From Cytidiella melzeri (lineage: Eukaryota > Basidiomycota > Agaricomycetes > Polyporales > Irpicaceae): a DNA stretch of 64,000 nucleotides. Position numbers and translations under genes: made by a program. The stretch spans positions 50,659 to 114,658 of the forward strand of contig JABYQR010000123.1 in the NCBI GenBank assembly GCA_022592445.1. Direction: 5' to 3'. Under the pieces are notes generated by a model. The model had not been told where the DNA came from, did not search any database, and worked only from the letters and a program-made list of their open reading frames with translations. Position 1 is the stretch's first letter. Each line of letters starts with the position of its first letter. Shown in pieces: positions 24,564 to 34,750 of the stretch.

Positions 24564-24744
24564 CTCCTCCCCGTTATAGACACTTTAATCCCACCCTCCG
24601 GAGTTTCTCTCGGACAGTATGAGGGCTGCTCTGGGTTGTCTATTGGGGATTTGTGATATATGCCGCCCCAAGGGTGTAACCCCTTGCAAGTTGCCCCCAG
24701 CCAGGGTTGAACCCCTGACCTGCAACCCGAAACATCTCAGTTAG

Positions 24745-24874
24745 TGTAAGCGATCTGAACTCCGACGTCATAACCGTTACGCCAAAAGGCAGTTTAACTG
24801 AGATGTTATTATCTCAGTCTTATCGGAGTATATATGCTGTTCCGAGCACTGTGCTAACCCGCGCCAGGGTTACA
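24745..24874. repeat. Right terminal direct repeat of the TRIM-like element
   Basis: This is the second identical copy of the 130 bp repeat, followed by TCATA. Lack of divergence between the two copies points to a recent insertion, or to gene conversion. Confidence 0.85.
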
Positions 24875-24948
24875 TCATAGCCCTCTCGAAGAGTGGCTGT
24901 GCAGTCGCTTGTACAGCGTCATCCACTAGTAAGTTACATCCAGAGGAT

Positions 24949-25858
24949 ATGGGCTGGCAAAAGACCTTCACTCTAGGAAGAAGATCTAAGGGGTGTCATC
25001 TTATCACCAATGAGGTGGTGTCGCAAATCGCAGAGGGTCTGAAAGATGTTCAAGTAAGATTATCTTTCCTTGACATCCTCCGTACGAGATCACTCATCTG
25101 TTCGTTAGGTTGGAATGCTGTTTCTTTTCATGTGCGCTGTGCGTGCTCAGTTTCGACTCGACAATCGCTCACCGTTGTGAATGGATAGCCAACACACATC
25201 CGCGGCGTTGACGATCAATGAGAATTGTGATCCAGGTATGCTATCTTCTTCTGCTTGAACTTTACTGTAAGCTGAGCTTGTGTTCGTGATACAGATGTTC
25301 GCAAAGGCAAGAATACCTGCAGCGGAATGTTAAGGTATTACCACTGATGATCGCTCACAATTGTGTTTAGATATGGACATGGCATTGGATAACATTGTGC
25401 CAGAGTCTTTGGACTGGCTACACACTGACGAAGGCGCAGAGTGAGTTGCCGTCATATCAAACGCACGGCACCTAACTTGTGATTTTCCTTTACAGTGATT
25501 CGTGAGTGCATTCATTGCTCTGACATTGCCGGCACAACGATAGAATATCTGTTGTGCAGCGTATCCCACACGAAGACCTCTCTCGTTGGAGCGACTGTTT
25601 CGATGCCAATTACCAACGGACGATTGAATCTTGGCACTTGGCAAGGTGATTGAATGGGCTTTTACAATAATCTTTTGAATGTGTCGCTGATCCGCGGTGC
25701 CAGGAATTTACCTCACCGAGTTCCGTCACATCGCTCACTCGCGAAGAATAGTGGCCACTATATTGTATGTGGCCTCGGAGCAATTGTTCGGATGTACTGT
25801 AAATACTAATCATTGTATTGAAACAGGTCCTGAAAGTCATATATGCATATATGTATAA
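24949..25858 (+). CDS. YjbQ/UPF0047 family protein, eight exons
   Basis: Eight exons (24949-25053, 25109-25131, 25189-25235, 25295-25306, 25371-25440, 25496-25501, 25560-25645, 25704-25858) join to 167 residues matching the YjbQ family throughout. Motifs are KTFTLGRRSKGCHLITNEV, GMLFLFIQHTSAALTINENC, DMDMALDNIVPESLDWLHTD, ITNGRLNLGTWQGIYLTEFR and HSRRIVATIL. Bacterial YjbQ has thiamine-phosphate-synthase activity in vitro, but the eukaryotic role is unclear. Two oddities are a GC-AG intron (25307-25370) and a 6-nt exon (25496-25501), both needed to keep the conserved spacing. The last 34 or so residues after VATIL have no family counterpart and might instead be read through an unspliced intron. 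Confidence 0.9.
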
Positions 25859-26422
25859 CCATCACGACTCCAATGACAAACGTTGCCGCCCGGATGCAGA
25901 TGTACTTTCTATAAGTCAAGCTGAAGAGATTATCTGGGCTCGATTGATGCGACGTCGGCGTATAAGACAGATACTGACTTACCCCCAAAATAAAAGCAGC
26001 CGACACGCCGTCTTGAGGTTCCCCGCTGCGGACGATTACTGTAATCGAACCTTGGTCAGGGAATTGACGCTGCAGTTCATGGCACCTCAGTCGTGCTTTG
26101 TTGTGCTCAACGACAAGTCCGCGGAGCAGCCAAATGAACGGACTGAGTGCTGAGCAAGTAGTCCGATAGTCCAACGGTTTACGTAGATTTGTAGAGAGCA
26201 TTAAAAGAGCCGCTGTGTCCAGCGTCCTAGGATATAGAGAGCGCCCGTGGTACTACCTTCCGTGCCTCGGCCGCCCATTTGTATCTCTACACTCTACCAA
26301 CACCTTCTCAACAACTCTCTCTACCTCTCTTCCCCCTTCATCCCCATCCCTTCCAGCTGCAAGACGTCTACTACACATCACTTCCGATTCATCGTCAGTC
26401 CCCTCCGCGCTTTCAACAGCAC
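25859..26422. other. Intergenic region; overlapping short open frames of unknown status
   Basis: Two open frames of over 100 codons overlap on opposite strands here, but neither resembles a known protein and the codon pattern is unconvincing. From about 26270 a C/T-rich tract, typical of fungal core promoters and leaders, precedes the transcription factor gene. Confidence 0.35.
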
Positions 26423-29362
26423 ATGCCAAAAGCATCATCAGCGAGTGCAGCGGGCCGTACGGCATTGCGCAGAAACCAGGTCAGTATCTCGTCGATCACT
26501 CCCGCTCACGCACTGGTACTCACCAATCGCTGTCGTCCGTCATGGACTAAGGCCTGCCTTTCGTGTAGAAAACGCAAATTGGTATGAGCACCCCTAACAG
26601 CTGTACTCTCTTTGTGAGACGTTGACAGTGGTTTGTCAGAAATGCGATGCCGCACGTCCGCACTGTGGCACTTGTTCGAAGTGAGTTCCGACCGCACTGT
26701 CCTGATCCCAATGCTCATTGAGTAACCCTTGGTAGACAATGGCAAGCTCTCATCAGCGTGCCGCCCCCTGTGGGCTACGCGTATGTGTTCTGTCTTGTGC
26801 CGTACACGCTGCTTCAAGTGACTCTCACGGTGTAGGCATCCAACTGAGCCCCAGTGTTCTTATGATCCTATAGAGGGCCTTCCAATGGCACCGGACACAG
26901 ATCCTGCAGACCGCATACGTATGTTAGAGGACCAAATATGTAAGCTATCTATTCTCCACGCTTTACCATTGACCGTACTCAAGTTGAGGTTGTTATCAGC
27001 CCAGTTACGCAGCCAACTTCACGAAGCCCGCAATTTCACACCGCGTTCGACATCGCCAACACAACGATTACTGCATCCACGTCAACCGATATCGGGAATG
27101 TCTTCTACTCGTTCATCATCAGTGCGGTCACCACCAGACAACAGTCCCAACGGCAACGGACTTCTAATGCCACCACCTGTCGCCGTCGATATGTCCAGCG
27201 TAGCTTCTCTTGATAGTCCAGACTCGCAGCTACGGGGCTCAACAGGCAGCCCAGAAATTCTGCAAGTTAACACCGGAGCCTCCGACCCATTGATGATGGA
27301 AATGTTCTTCAGTGGCTGGGATGCAGACCTTCCGAACCCAGAGATCTTGAACCATTAGTGGGTTTTTAAGCCAGTCTTCTGCTCTGCCGGTGGCAGGGAC
27401 TCACCGCGCTTCTTCACAGCATTGAGATATTCTTCAGATGCGATCCCTGTAGTTCCCGCTTGTTGCACAAGCCTTCTTTCCTGGCTTCAATGCTTCTACA
27501 CCCCAAGGATCCAAATTTCCCTCATTCGGCTGTGCTGCATGCAATTGTAAGTAGACAGAGGCTCACTTTCGCGTCAAACTGACTCCTGGCAGTGTGCATC
27601 TGCCTCTCGATGGGCTTCACACGATATTGTGACATCACCCGACGGCACACGACGTGATCGCTTTGCAGAATTTCACATTAGCAAGACGCGTGCTTACATC
27701 GACAAGACCATGGCATCTGGCCAAGACATTTTCCCGGTTATGCAGGCATGCAGCATCATGTCCTGGTTCTTCTACCAGGAAGGACGATGGGTAGAGGTGT
27801 GGATATTCGCGGGCTTCCAAACGAGAGTGGCAATCCCCCTCAGACTGAATTATCCCGGAACATTCTCAGCATCGCAAGGTGGAAATTCCCCTGGCGCGTA
27901 CCTTGCGCCTCCGAAGGATCTCAAGGATTTGGAGTTACGACGGAGAACATGGTGGATGACGATAATGTTTGATCGGATTGTGTCTGTCGGGGGATGGCTA
28001 CATGGTGTGGATGAGCGAGACATTGGTACCGAGTTTCCCTTGCGCGGCGTTGATTTCGAGCACAACGTACGTACTATTCTTCCATTTTCTCTTCATATCA
28101 GCCTCACACGGGTCATCAGACGGACCTTCCGGGTAATCCCCAGGACCTGGCAACGGAGAATGTCTTCATTCGTCATCCGCCAGAGTACACCGACTCCTTC
28201 TTACTCTTTCTCAAGAGTGTGATGCTGTTCGGGCGTGTAACGGACCACAACACACGCACCAAGCTCAGGGCCAACCCGCTGAAAGTGTCGAGCCCGTTCC
28301 AGGAAGCGGAGTTTTGCCAACTGGATCAGCTTGTTTGCCAAGACTTCCTTCATAATTTACCGTCAGGCTACAAGCATCTGGGCATGAACGAGCTGGGCTC
28401 GTTGGATACCGATCTATTCATGGTACACGTAGTGCCTCACGCGTACGTATCCGCTAGTTACTGTCTTGGAAATTCAATGTTCAACGACCTCTCATTCTAC
28501 AGCGCCACAATCACGCTCCATAACCCCTATTTGAACTTCAGTGACCCTGCGAGTATTTCCACCGCGAGATGTGTCAACGCCACACGGTCAATTCTTGCTG
28601 CCTACTACAGTCTCTCGGAGACCTCTTTGGATATTACCAGGTTGCACCCTTTCGTGACGGTGAGTCATATACTGCTGTACGAGATTATTATGTATTGACA
28701 AAGAAGTGACAGATATGCTGGTATTTGGCGGCTGTTGTTCAAATTCAACTTTGCAAGTACTATATTGAGATCAACGATTCTGCCCGAGAGTCCACAGTGT
28801 GGGGAGAAATTAATGTACTTAGGTATGTTGCATACAGGGCGATGTTTTTGTGTTTGAAAGATTGGCTCACTATTTTAGGTTTGCGATGCTTACATACGGT
28901 AGCCGTTCGCCTATCGGAAGTAAGTAACAAGTTACCGCTATGTTTCCATGTGACTCAACGGTGGTCGCAGCTCGACAAGAAAAACTTCTACAAGGCCTCA
29001 TGACCGAAATTGTACGAATGACGTCTCAAATGCACCCACTTGAAATGGGCGTGCCACTCTATCCTTTCTCGCACTCTGGTGTCTTCCCTGTCCCGCAGTA
29101 TAACGCCACAGATACGACGGGCGCACCTCTTCCCGATGTTTCGGGTTATGATGAGCAACAGTCCTCATCGCCGGCGTCGATAGGCGGCATAGCAAACTCC
29201 CCTCCAATCGCAGGAATGGCTGTCCCGATGCCTCCGCCCTCTGTGTCCCCACAGGTGTCGGCGGACGTCATGGGGTGGCATTCTCAACCGTCACAATCTT
29301 CCAACGGTCGCAGAGCGACTGGTACTTCGCAAGCTTCGCATTTGTCGTACCCCCGCCAATAA
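26423..29362 (+). CDS. Zn(II)2Cys6 transcription factor with fungal-specific TF domain
   Basis: This is a nuclear DNA-binding regulator. After splicing, the N-terminus reads ACLSCRKRKLKCDAARPHCG followed by TC, giving the Gal4-type binuclear cluster Cx2Cx6Cx6Cx2C, with the sixth cysteine in QCSYDP. A basic leader (AAGRTALRRNQ) precedes it. A likely dimerisation helix (RIRMLEDQICQLRSQLHEAR-like) and a Ser/Pro-rich linker follow. The fungal_trans domain runs from HYIEIFFRCDPCSSRLLHKP through QACSIMSWFFYQEGRWVEVW, ELRRRTWWMTIMFDRIVS and DERDIGTEFPL. The C-terminal tail is Pro/Ser-rich and disordered, ending HLSYPRQ. The zinc cluster is spread over three exons. The regulated pathway cannot be inferred. 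Confidence 0.9.
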
Positions 29363-29764
29363 TCACCGTGTATCTGTAGCATCTTTGTTTGTTTTCGTTA
29401 CCGGCTTCGTCTTTGTTTAGGACACTCTTCCTTGGCTGTTCGTGCTTCAGACACTTTGAGATTTCTTGGCCCTTGACTTTATCGTTGTTGTTAATCTGTA
29501 TGTCATTTTCTGTTGATTCTTGGTGGGTATAGTTTGAGAATTTGTATGAGTCTACTTAGATTACCAATATTACTCAAAGGACGTTTCCGCGGATACGAGC
29601 AGGGTTTCGGCCGCGGGCTCGGAGTGTGTAAAGAGAATGACCTCCATTCCAGATCTTGCACGAATCTCATTACTGTACAACGACCAGTTCCCTGGAATTG
29701 ATATTGCACCGGTGATTATCGGTATGTGTAAGAATTCAATTGGAGGGCGTACAGTACAATCACC
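29363..29764. other. Convergent 3' region
   Basis: This is the space between the stop of the transcription factor gene and the stop of the minus-strand gene. It is T-rich and holds no recognised feature. Confidence 0.4.
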
Positions 29765-30659
29765 TCAGCGACCGGCGGCCTTGCGCTCAGCCTCCAGCAT
29801 CGCGTCAAAGGACGCCTGTTCGCGCGCACGCTCAATATCAGCATTGTTCGCAGGCTGAGGGACCTGGGTAGACGGCAAATCATTATCTGGTGCCTGGCGT
29901 CGTTCGTGACCTTGCCGCAAGGCAACCCACGTCGAGGACTTGCCACCTCGCGCGTTCACGGCCCGAATCTCGTCCCAGCGACTCGCCACTTGCGGGTGTT
30001 CTGTTATCACGGCTATAGAGAACAGCCTTGCTTGAGGCTGCGATCGCGGGTGTGAGCGGGGGCTACTTACATGGCTGAGAGTGTACTGGAGTAGAGGGAA
30101 CAATGTTGGGATCTGATGACCAGCCGTTCTCGGTGGCATCTTCGCTGTGAGCGGGAACGGAGTTTCGCGGTTGTTTGGTTTGGAAAGGGTTCTCCGGATG
30201 ATGTCGCACCAAATCGTCTTGTGCCAAATGTTGTAGGATGCCCGCAAACGCTGGGCCGTCGTCCAGGGAGCTGTAAAACTCTCGATGCGCGATGGCGCGC
30301 TGGACTGCGCCGAACATGAAGCCGGCCACGTTCGCGGCTGAAGCTCTGCCCACCACACGGCTCATCGCCCACGGTGGTCTTTTCACGAATCGACCGTAAC
30401 CTGCGACGAGCACGGTGGCGCCTGCGCTGTAGATGACCTAACATGATGCGGAACAGTAGTCAGAATTTCTTGCGTTCGGAGGACGTACTGCGAAAAAGCT
30501 TACTGGATAGTACCGAGCCTTCCCGGGTAGAAAGGAAATGGCGAGATTGTAGTCATGTTCGGACATTGCTCCTCCCTCCAAGTAGGGCCGTAGAGCACTC
30601 TCAGCCTTGTCTCTGGAGCTGAATGTTTCAAGCAACCATTGCGCGTCGACTCCAACCAT
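29765..30659 (-). CDS. Unknown protein with hydrophobic glycine/alanine-rich segments
   Basis: The gene starts MVGVDAQWLLETFSSRDKAE, and after one 60-70 nt intron continues YYPVIYSAGATVLVAGYGRF, RPPWAMSRVVGRASAANVAG and MFGAVQRAIAHREFYSSLDD. It ends in a charged tail (SRWDEIRAVNARGGKSSTWV ... MLEAERKAAGR). Two moderately hydrophobic stretches rich in Gly/Ala suggest a small membrane protein, possibly mitochondrial, with a distant resemblance to OCIA-domain proteins that I would not rely on. The C-terminal Trp/Arg/Glu and Asn/Ala segment resembles tails of fungal hypothetical proteins. Function unknown. Confidence 0.65.
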
Positions 30660-31127
30660 TGTGACTAGCTGTAGCCTTGAGCCATGAGCGATTGGTGGTA
30701 TTTATATATTAGAGCACTTACCTTGTTGAAGGAGCGTGTCTTGGCGTCTAGCGGTTGGGGGTCTGGACCGTTAACGGGGCGCCTTCAAGTAGGAGTTGAT
30801 CCGTTTCCCCCAAGTCGCGAGTGAGGTCAAAGTCGAGGTACAGGGGTTTTTGGTAGCTCTATATGACAAGTTACTTAGTTGGCAGACTGGGACACAAAGC
30901 ATCAAGTGCGCATAGATGACTGGAGAAAGCCTTTGCCTTGAGAAAGACAGCCTCTGATCCCGAAGATGAAAGGCTGTTACGTAATCATCCTTGGAAAGAG
31001 AGACAAGCGCGCGTTTTGACGACTACAAGCCTGACTTGGCGAGTCCTGCACCGACCAGCACGTTGCTCGCTCTCTCTCCTCACGCTCTTTTCACGTCTTT
31101 CTTTACACTCACTTCCATCGTCACCCC
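30660..31127. promoter_or_regulatory. Divergent intergenic region
   Basis: The start codons of the minus-strand unknown gene and the plus-strand RhoGEF face away from each other across 468 bp, so promoters for both must lie here. A C/T-rich tract precedes the RhoGEF ATG. No specific binding site is identified. Confidence 0.45.
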
Positions 31128-34100
31128 ATGCTAGGCAATGTCTCTATGAACTCCTCAGGCCCAATGCCAGCCCACAACTACAAGGACGGTCTACCACCAA
31201 TACCGCCATCAGATCACTTTGACAACACACTTCCGCCCCCGCCCCCGCCATCCAAAACACCTCGAGAAGACGAGCATGAGAGGGCGCAGTACGCAAACTA
31301 CAGGCCGCCTCCAATAGACACTTCGTCTACACTCACTCCCCACACTGGTCGGTTCACTCATTGCCACTACGCTTTCGGATTTTAGACTGACAGCAGATAC
31401 TGTGGTCGAAACACAGGCATAGAAATTGCACCCATCACACCCATTAGTCCCCAAGGTTTCCCCCAATCTTCCTCGTACCCCGCAGGAGATGCGCAGCCCA
31501 AGAAGAAGGCCCCGTTGACGGACTTGGTCGAGACAGAAAAGCTCTATGTGGATTTGCTCGCCGGTATCATCCGGGTATGTCTACATCGCAGCAGTGTTTC
31601 GTGCAGGTGTCTGAGATGAGGATTTCGGTACAGAAAGTAGCCTCTGCGTGGTCGCGGCAGAACTTACCCCCTCCGGAATTGGACAAGATGTTCCGGAGTA
31701 TAGAAGGTATATTCAAGGCGAATAAGTTACTGCTGGCAGTAAGTGTGGTGCAAACTGGCATCGAATGTGTCTCATTGCGAGAATAGAAACTGAAAGATAT
31801 TGGCACCGACCCTTCCTCCTTGAAGACCCTCGGCGACCTGTTGATGAAATGGGTACGTCGCGCCGAAGAGGTTTAATATCTATCATTAACCTTCCGTTTC
31901 AAATACAAGATCGACGATCTAGACGCGCCATACGCCAAGTATGTCACGAACTACTGCCTTGGCTTTGATTCTTGGGAGCCGGTGCAGTCCAACGAGCGGC
32001 TAAGGACGACCTTAGCCATGTTCTCTGCCAATAACCCACCGCCTTCAGCTGAGGAGCATCCCTCTCAACCACCCTTGTGGACACTGGATGAACTATTTCT
32101 TCTTCCGAGGCACCGTCTTCGATACTACCGCAAGCTCTACAGCCGTCTATTGAAGAACACTGCTCCGGGGAGTAAGGATCACAAGTTGCTGTCGGCTGCT
32201 TTAGAAAAGCTTGCCAATCTAACCAAAAACCTTGAGGAAAGAGCCGCTGTTCGAGTCGACCAAGGATTAAAGAGTGTGCCAGAAGCGGAAGACGAAGTGG
32301 TCATTGACTTGCGTATGCGGGACAGTACCTTGCCCATACCACCTTCGCAGAGAGAGAGCGATTCCACCCGTGGCAGCTCCAGTCCCAGTGTGTCAGTATA
32401 CCCCTTCATTTTCTCCGCTTTGTTCCTTCTCACAGTTTAGCAGCAGCAGATCTTCTCAGGACACTGCGCCCACTTCCATAGAACGAGGATCGACCTCAAC
32501 CATGAACATGCCAGTCATCGATCTAGAGCGACGGTTATCAACTGATCGTACACTAGACATCTTCACTATGCAGCCAAAGGCTAGTTCTATCTTGCTTCAG
32601 ATTCGAGAACATTCTGATAGTAGCCCAACAGCAAGTTCGTTTACAAATCACCCCACCTGGTCTGCATTACACCCGGGAGCTGCGTATCTCCGCAGACGCA
32701 GTATTTAGCTTCATACCTCGGTCGACTGGAGTTGAAATCATTCAAGAACTTGGCCATGTCTTCATACTGACGGATTTGCTATTGATATGCGAGAGAATGA
32801 CACCACAGGAGGCAGCTCGTAGTGGACCCGATGGTCCAGACATGTGGCTCTTATACCCGCCACTAGCTGGGAAGCATTTGCGTGTCAGTGCTGTTGAAGG
32901 ATCAGGTTGGTGAAGCCTCGTCGATTTTCAGCACTTCATCACTAACAGTACCTAGATACCGCGTTGGCTGTCGTGATCCTTAGGAAGGAGACCATTATCA
33001 TGTCCTGCGACACGCGGTCCAAGCGTGACAAGCTCATCGCCGAATTTATGGAATGTATTGACAGAGCAGCTTTACGTACGTCCCTACAGGAATTTCCTTC
33101 CCGCTTGTTCTGACTGAACATCCATCAGTTCAACCTGCCAAAAACCAACCACCGCCTCCGCCCGTGCCCCAGCTGCCTCCCATGGCAAACCTTCCGAGCA
33201 ACCCGGCCGCCATGCGCCCCCAACGGAACGTCAGTGGCGCAGCAAGTGCCCCGAGCAGTCCGCCATCACGCGCCTTGTCTGCGAGTAGTACATCCTCCGC
33301 TGAAGAGCGAGGCATGCCCCCACCTCTACAAGGCATGGCTAAGATAGCCCTTTCAGAAAGCGGGTATACTCCTCCTCAACGAATGGGGTCGCTTAACGCT
33401 CCTCCTCAAGCTAGTTTTCCGCCACGATCTTCTTCTGCAGCTCCTACTGCTTCTGGACCTTCGTTTTCAGTGGGACAAGTCCTACCTCCCGTGCCTGGCC
33501 AGATGATGCCACCTGGCGCTCTCGGTCCTGGTCAAATCATGCCCGGTCCCCAGAGTTCGTTTGGACCAGGTCAGGTTTTCGCGCCTTCTGGACCGGGTCA
33601 GGTTGTTTCTCCTCCACGCGGTTCCAGCTTCCGCCCATCTGGTCCTGGCGGCCCTGGTTCCATGCAACCTGGAATACCATTTCAGCCAGGTCCTGGTGGC
33701 CCTGGTCCGATGCAGCCTGGATTACCGTTGCCGTCAGGTCCTGCTATGAACATAAACCGATCGGCATCTCCCTACAGTCAGCATTCCTCCAGACCTCCTT
33801 CTGACAGCTCCAGTGGTCTACGCAAGTCGTCGTCTTCGTATCAACTTAACAACAGTCACAACAGTCACTATCCCAACGATCTTCTCCCACCTAACCGTCC
33901 ATTCATTGGTCGCAACGACTCTTCGACCTCTTTGTCTAGTCTGGGCTCAAACATGCAGGCACCACAACCATTGCTACCTTCTGCGACATTCAACATACGC
34001 TCGACATCGACAAATTCGTTCGTCGACCCCAGTCCCCCTTCGTCACCTGTTCAAGAGTCGGCACCGCACATAGGTCCCACGACGTCGAGTGTATCCGCTC

Positions 34101-34432
34101 AAATGAAGTGCAAAGTCTTCCTCAAGGAGCATCACGCAAAATGGAAGAGCATGGGCTCCGCACGGCTGAAAGTGTATCACGAATCGCCCACGAACATCAA
34201 GCAACTCGTCGTTGAGGCTGACAGTAGCAAGAAGAGCGTCATGATATCAACGATCGTCCTTGCGGACGGTGTCGAAAGGGTCGGCAAGACTGGTGTTGCT
34301 ATCGAGCTCTCGGACAAAGGTCAGCGGACGGGCATCGTGTACATGATTCAACTCAGAAATGAGGAGTCCGCGGGTGGCTTGTTTGAGAGTCTTCTGGCAG
34401 GTTCAGACAGGTCGGGACCTGTTAGGACTTGA
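31128..34432 (+). CDS. Rho guanine nucleotide exchange factor (DH-PH type)
   Basis: The protein would activate a Rho/Cdc42-type GTPase at the cell cortex. A proline-rich N-terminus (PPIPPSDHFDNTLPPPPPPS) leads to a Dbl-homology domain. The domain begins APLTDLVETEKLYVDLLAGI, with ANKLLLAKLKDIG, LMKWIDDLDAPYAKYVTNYC and LDELFLLPRHRLRYYRKLY as later helices. A PH-like part follows (SFIPRSTGVEIIQELGHVFI, LTDLLLICERMTPQ, KETIIMSCDTRSKRDKLIAE). A long Pro/Gly/Ser-rich linker with GPGQ repeats leads to a C-terminal folded region starting MKCKVFLKEHHAKWKSMGSA. The first intron (about 31347-31418) must use the acceptor before GIEIAPITP, because other acceptors give stops. The specific GTPase partner is not evident. 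Confidence 0.85.
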
Positions 34433-34750
34433 TTCTAGCATGTGGGGCCGTTGCCTGTGAGGATCTTCAATGTATATCATCAGAATACCACGTTATACTT
34501 GCTTGAGGACTAATTGGATTTCCCAGGAGGTGTCAGGAGTGTGTGGTTCAGTAGACAATTGGGACACTTTTCACCTCATCATTACCTATACTACTACCAT
34601 TCATTTTAGTCCCATCGTATACATCAATAGCTCTTTCGTTTCGCGTTTCTCTTCAGCTGTTGGCATTTCATTCATCTCTTTTGTGCTGCAATGACAGTAA
34701 TGGGGACCTGACTGTCCAGGATGCTCATTCAATTTGGCGTGGTTCCAAGT
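34433..34750. other. Convergent 3' region
   Basis: The gap between the RhoGEF stop and the nuclease stop on the other strand. It is T-rich with no recognised gene. Confidence 0.4.

Larger units (their letters stand above)
24434..24874. mobile_element. TRIM-like non-autonomous element with identical terminal direct repeats
   Basis: Two 130 bp direct repeats, 24434-24563 and 24745-24874, are identical as far as I can read and flank a 181 bp interior without coding capacity. Each repeat starts TGTAAGC and ends GGGTTACA, giving the TG...CA and TGTAA/TTACA ends typical of LTRs. The flanks carry an imperfect 5 bp duplication, TCATG on the left and TCATA on the right. I see no clear tRNA primer-binding site or polypurine tract. 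On the minus strand the interior holds GGGGTTCAACCC, resembling a polymerase III B box, so a SINE-derived origin is an alternative. Confidence 0.7.

Noticed and set aside
20493..25858. Biosynthetic gene cluster around the P450 and prephenate dehydratase
   Set aside because: No synthase, prenyltransferase or transporter adjoins them; the neighbours are a polyadenylation factor and a YjbQ-family gene.
25806..26201. Overlapping open frames of 131 (minus) and 111 (plus) codons after the YjbQ gene
   Set aside because: No similarity, no splice structure and mutual overlap. They look like chance frames in a GC-balanced intergenic stretch.
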